Source of the DNA: an uncultured Selenomonadales bacterium
Lineage (GTDB): Bacteria; Bacillota; Negativicutes; Selenomonadales; Selenomonadaceae
DNA: 6,338 nucleotides
Direction of reading: 5' to 3'
Assembly (NCBI GenBank): GCA_946403735.1
Contig: CAMJAZ010000104.1
Coordinates: 1-6,338 of the forward strand
Below are positions 4,883-6,338 of this stretch, in pieces; position 1 is the first letter of the stretch, and every line of letters begins with the position of its first letter. The translations under genes and the position numbers were made by a program. The notes beneath the pieces are model-generated. The model saw only the letters and a program-made list of their open reading frames with translations. It did no database searches and was not told where the DNA came from.

Positions 4883-6250
4883 ATGGACGAAAAGAAAAAT
4901 AGCGCGGTAAAAGATTTAACTGAAGGATCGCCCGCTAAATTAATTTTTTATTTTACGTTGCCACTTTTAGCAGGGAATGTCTTTCAACAATTATTCGGCT
5001 TTGTCGATACGCTGATTGTTGGAAGATTTTTAGGCGTTGAGGCATTAGCGGCTGTCGGCTGTACAGGACCGATGATGTTTTTAATGCTCGGCTTTGTAAT
5101 GGGAATGACAAGTGGTTTTTCCATTTACACGGGACAACGTTTCGGCGCGAAAGATTTTGCTGGCATACGGTACAGCTCCTTATGTTGCATATCGCTATCA
5201 ATAATTGCGTCGATACTTTTAGCGCTTATCGGCGTGACATTTTGCCGCGAACTTTTGGAACTTATGCAAACTCCGCCTGAAATTATCGACGGCGCGTACA
5301 GCTTTATCGTGATAATTTACGGCGGCGTTTTCGGCTTTATAATGTTGCAAATGCAGTCGAACTTACTGCGTGCGCTCGGTGATAGCAAAATGCCAACGGT
5401 CTTTCAAGCTACTACTTTGACGATAAATATTGCGCTTGAACCCGTCGCAATAATTTTGCTGGATTTAGGTATACCTGGCGCGGCTGGTGCAACCATTGTT
5501 TCACTTATCATTGGCAACATAATTCATTTTTGGTACATAAAAAATAAAGTCCCACTCCTTCACTTTCACCACGACGATTTTAAAATTGACAAGCACGTTA
5601 TCTGGGAACATTTACGAATCGGAATACCGATGGGCTTTCAATCGTCAATAATCGCAATAGGCGCAGTCGTCCTGCAAATGGCGCTTAATACGCTTGGATC
5701 GATAGCGGTTGCATCTTTCGCGGCGGCTCATAGAGTTGACGGAATTGCAGTAATGCCAATGATGTCATTCGGCGTTGCAATTTCGGCGTACACCGCGCAG
5801 AATTTTGGCGCGAAAAAATTTGCGCGAATCAATGAAGGCGTCAAAAAATGTATTTGGATGTCGTGTTCATTTAGTTTAGCAGTTGCCGCGTTTAACGTAT
5901 TTTTTGGTGACGATTTAATTGCAATATTCGTTGGTCCAGAGCAAACACAAGTTATTGATTACGGGCGATTATTTTTGATAATAAACGGCGGTTTTTATTG
6001 GGTCATATCGTTGCTTTTCATATTCAGATTTACATTGCAAGGACTTGGTGAAAGTATCATACCGACGATAGCCGGCGCAATGGAACTTATCATGAGAATT
6101 TTAGCGGCGATTTTCTTAGTAGACTACTGGGGATATTTCGGCGCCTGTTTAGCGTCACCGTTAGCATGGATTGGCGCTTGCATACCGCTGACAATAGCGT
6201 TTATGATTGTTCGGCGCAGACTTTTAAAACTTTCAACTGACGACGACTGA
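4883..6250 (+). CDS. MATE-family multidrug/Na+ (or H+) efflux transporter
   Basis: MATE proteins are 12-helix inner-membrane antiporters that expel cationic drugs and metabolites using Na+ or H+ gradients. At 455 residues this is full length. Two homologous halves are visible, each with the family's loop motif: GQRFGAKDFAGIR (84-96) and AQNFGAKKFARIN (305-317). Helix 1 holds FVDTLIVGRFLG (40-51) with Asp42, the likely ion-binding aspartate. Hydrophobic segments fill 20-455 in the 6+6 pattern, and the end is basic (RRR, 444-446) and cytoplasmic. The N-terminal motif (LTEGSPAKLIFYFTLPLLAG) is typical of the NorM/DinF-like group in Firmicutes. The ATG is preceded by AGGTGA; its spacing is short as counted, but it pairs with the anti-SD end. 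No regulator gene is adjacent. The exact substrate cannot be told. Confidence 0.93.
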   Translation: MDEKKNSAVKDLTEGSPAKLIFYFTLPLLAGNVFQQLFGFVDTLIVGRFLGVEALAAVGCTGPMMFLMLGFVMGMTSGFSIYTGQRFGAKDFAGIRYSSLCCISLSIIASILLALIGVTFCRELLELMQTPPEIIDGAYSFIVIIYGGVFGFIMLQMQSNLLRALGDSKMPTVFQATTLTINIALEPVAIILLDLGIPGAAGATIVSLIIGNIIHFWYIKNKVPLLHFHHDDFKIDKHVIWEHLRIGIPMGFQSSIIAIGAVVLQMALNTLGSIAVASFAAAHRVDGIAVMPMMSFGVAISAYTAQNFGAKKFARINEGVKKCIWMSCSFSLAVAAFNVFFGDDLIAIFVGPEQTQVIDYGRLFLIINGGFYWVISLLFIFRFTLQGLGESIIPTIAGAMELIMRILAAIFLVDYWGYFGACLASPLAWIGACIPLTIAFMIVRRRLLKLSTDDD

Positions 6251-6251
6251 G

Positions 6252-6272
6252 GAATTAAGAATTAAGAATTTT
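6252..6272 (+). repeat. Heptamer tandem repeat after the MATE gene (three GAATTAA-type units)
   Basis: Units GAATTAA, GAATTAA and GAATTTT follow the MATE stop after a single G. They match the repeat downstream of corA in unit length and sequence and occupy the same position just after a stop codon. Confidence 0.7.
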
Positions 6273-6330
6273 TTAGCTACAAGCTAGGTGGTGTTGAATA
6301 AATAACGTTAAAAATTTCAAGCTAAAAAAT
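6268..6330. repeat. 11-bp inverted repeat with nested AGCT hairpin, end of window
   Basis: ATTTTTTAGCT (6268-6278) and AGCTAAAAAAT (6320-6330) are perfect inverse complements. A third AGCTA (6282-6286) pairs with TAGCT (6274-6278) over a 3-nt loop (ACA), so two mutually exclusive hairpins are possible. The arms have T on the left and A on the right, so neither strand gives a normal terminator tail. It may be a leader structure for a gene beyond the window, or a small element's end. No gene is seen in 6251-6338. Confidence 0.4.
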
Positions 6331-6338
6331 GACGGTAA

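Noticed and set aside
6268..6330. Inverted repeat as a rho-independent terminator of the MATE gene
   Set aside because: The arms carry T on the left and A on the right, so neither strand yields a stem followed by a U-tract.
6329..6338. ATG at 6329 as the start of a downstream gene
   Set aside because: No Shine-Dalgarno site precedes it and only three codons are visible.

Overview
The window is AT-rich bacterial DNA with strong Shine-Dalgarno sites (GGAGGT, AAGGAG), TTG as well as ATG starts, and protein families common in Firmicutes. The flagellar rod protein begins in the style of the FlgF/FlhO proteins of flagellated Firmicutes. Together with the codon usage and a double-membrane style gene mix, this makes a Negativicutes (Selenomonadaceae-like) gut or rumen bacterium my best guess. 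That placement is inference, not proof.

Left half (about 62-2141, minus strand): four tightly spaced genes read right to left. In transcription order they are an XRE-family helix-turn-helix regulator with an acidic coiled-coil tail, a 150-residue zinc-ribbon protein with a PEGA-like beta domain and a hydrophobic tail that begins at TTG, a membrane-anchored Sel1-repeat protein, and a 68-residue glycine-zipper peptide resembling membrane-inserting bacteriocin-like peptides. Gaps are 28, 18 and 48 nt, so this is probably one operon. It is the part most likely to hold something undescribed: a regulator, two probable membrane or envelope adaptor proteins and a small potentially membrane-active peptide. 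No function can be assigned from sequence alone.

Middle (2142-2355): a 214-nt divergent intergenic region with a plausible promoter for the rightward corA gene. A dyad plus a pair of direct repeats 21 bp apart could be the binding site of the XRE protein.

Right half (2356-6250, plus strand): a CorA-type magnesium or divalent-cation channel (TTG start), a lone flagellar rod protein (FlgF-like), a secreted CAP/SCP (YkwD-like) protein and a MATE-family efflux transporter. Apart from the probable flgF/CAP pair (30 nt apart), these look like ordinary chromosomal genes brought together rather than one pathway. A terminator-like hairpin sits directly before the MATE ribosome binding site. Short heptamer repeats (GAATTAA-type) follow three of the four plus-strand stop codons. 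The last 88 nt hold no gene but do contain a triple AGCT motif able to form alternative hairpins.
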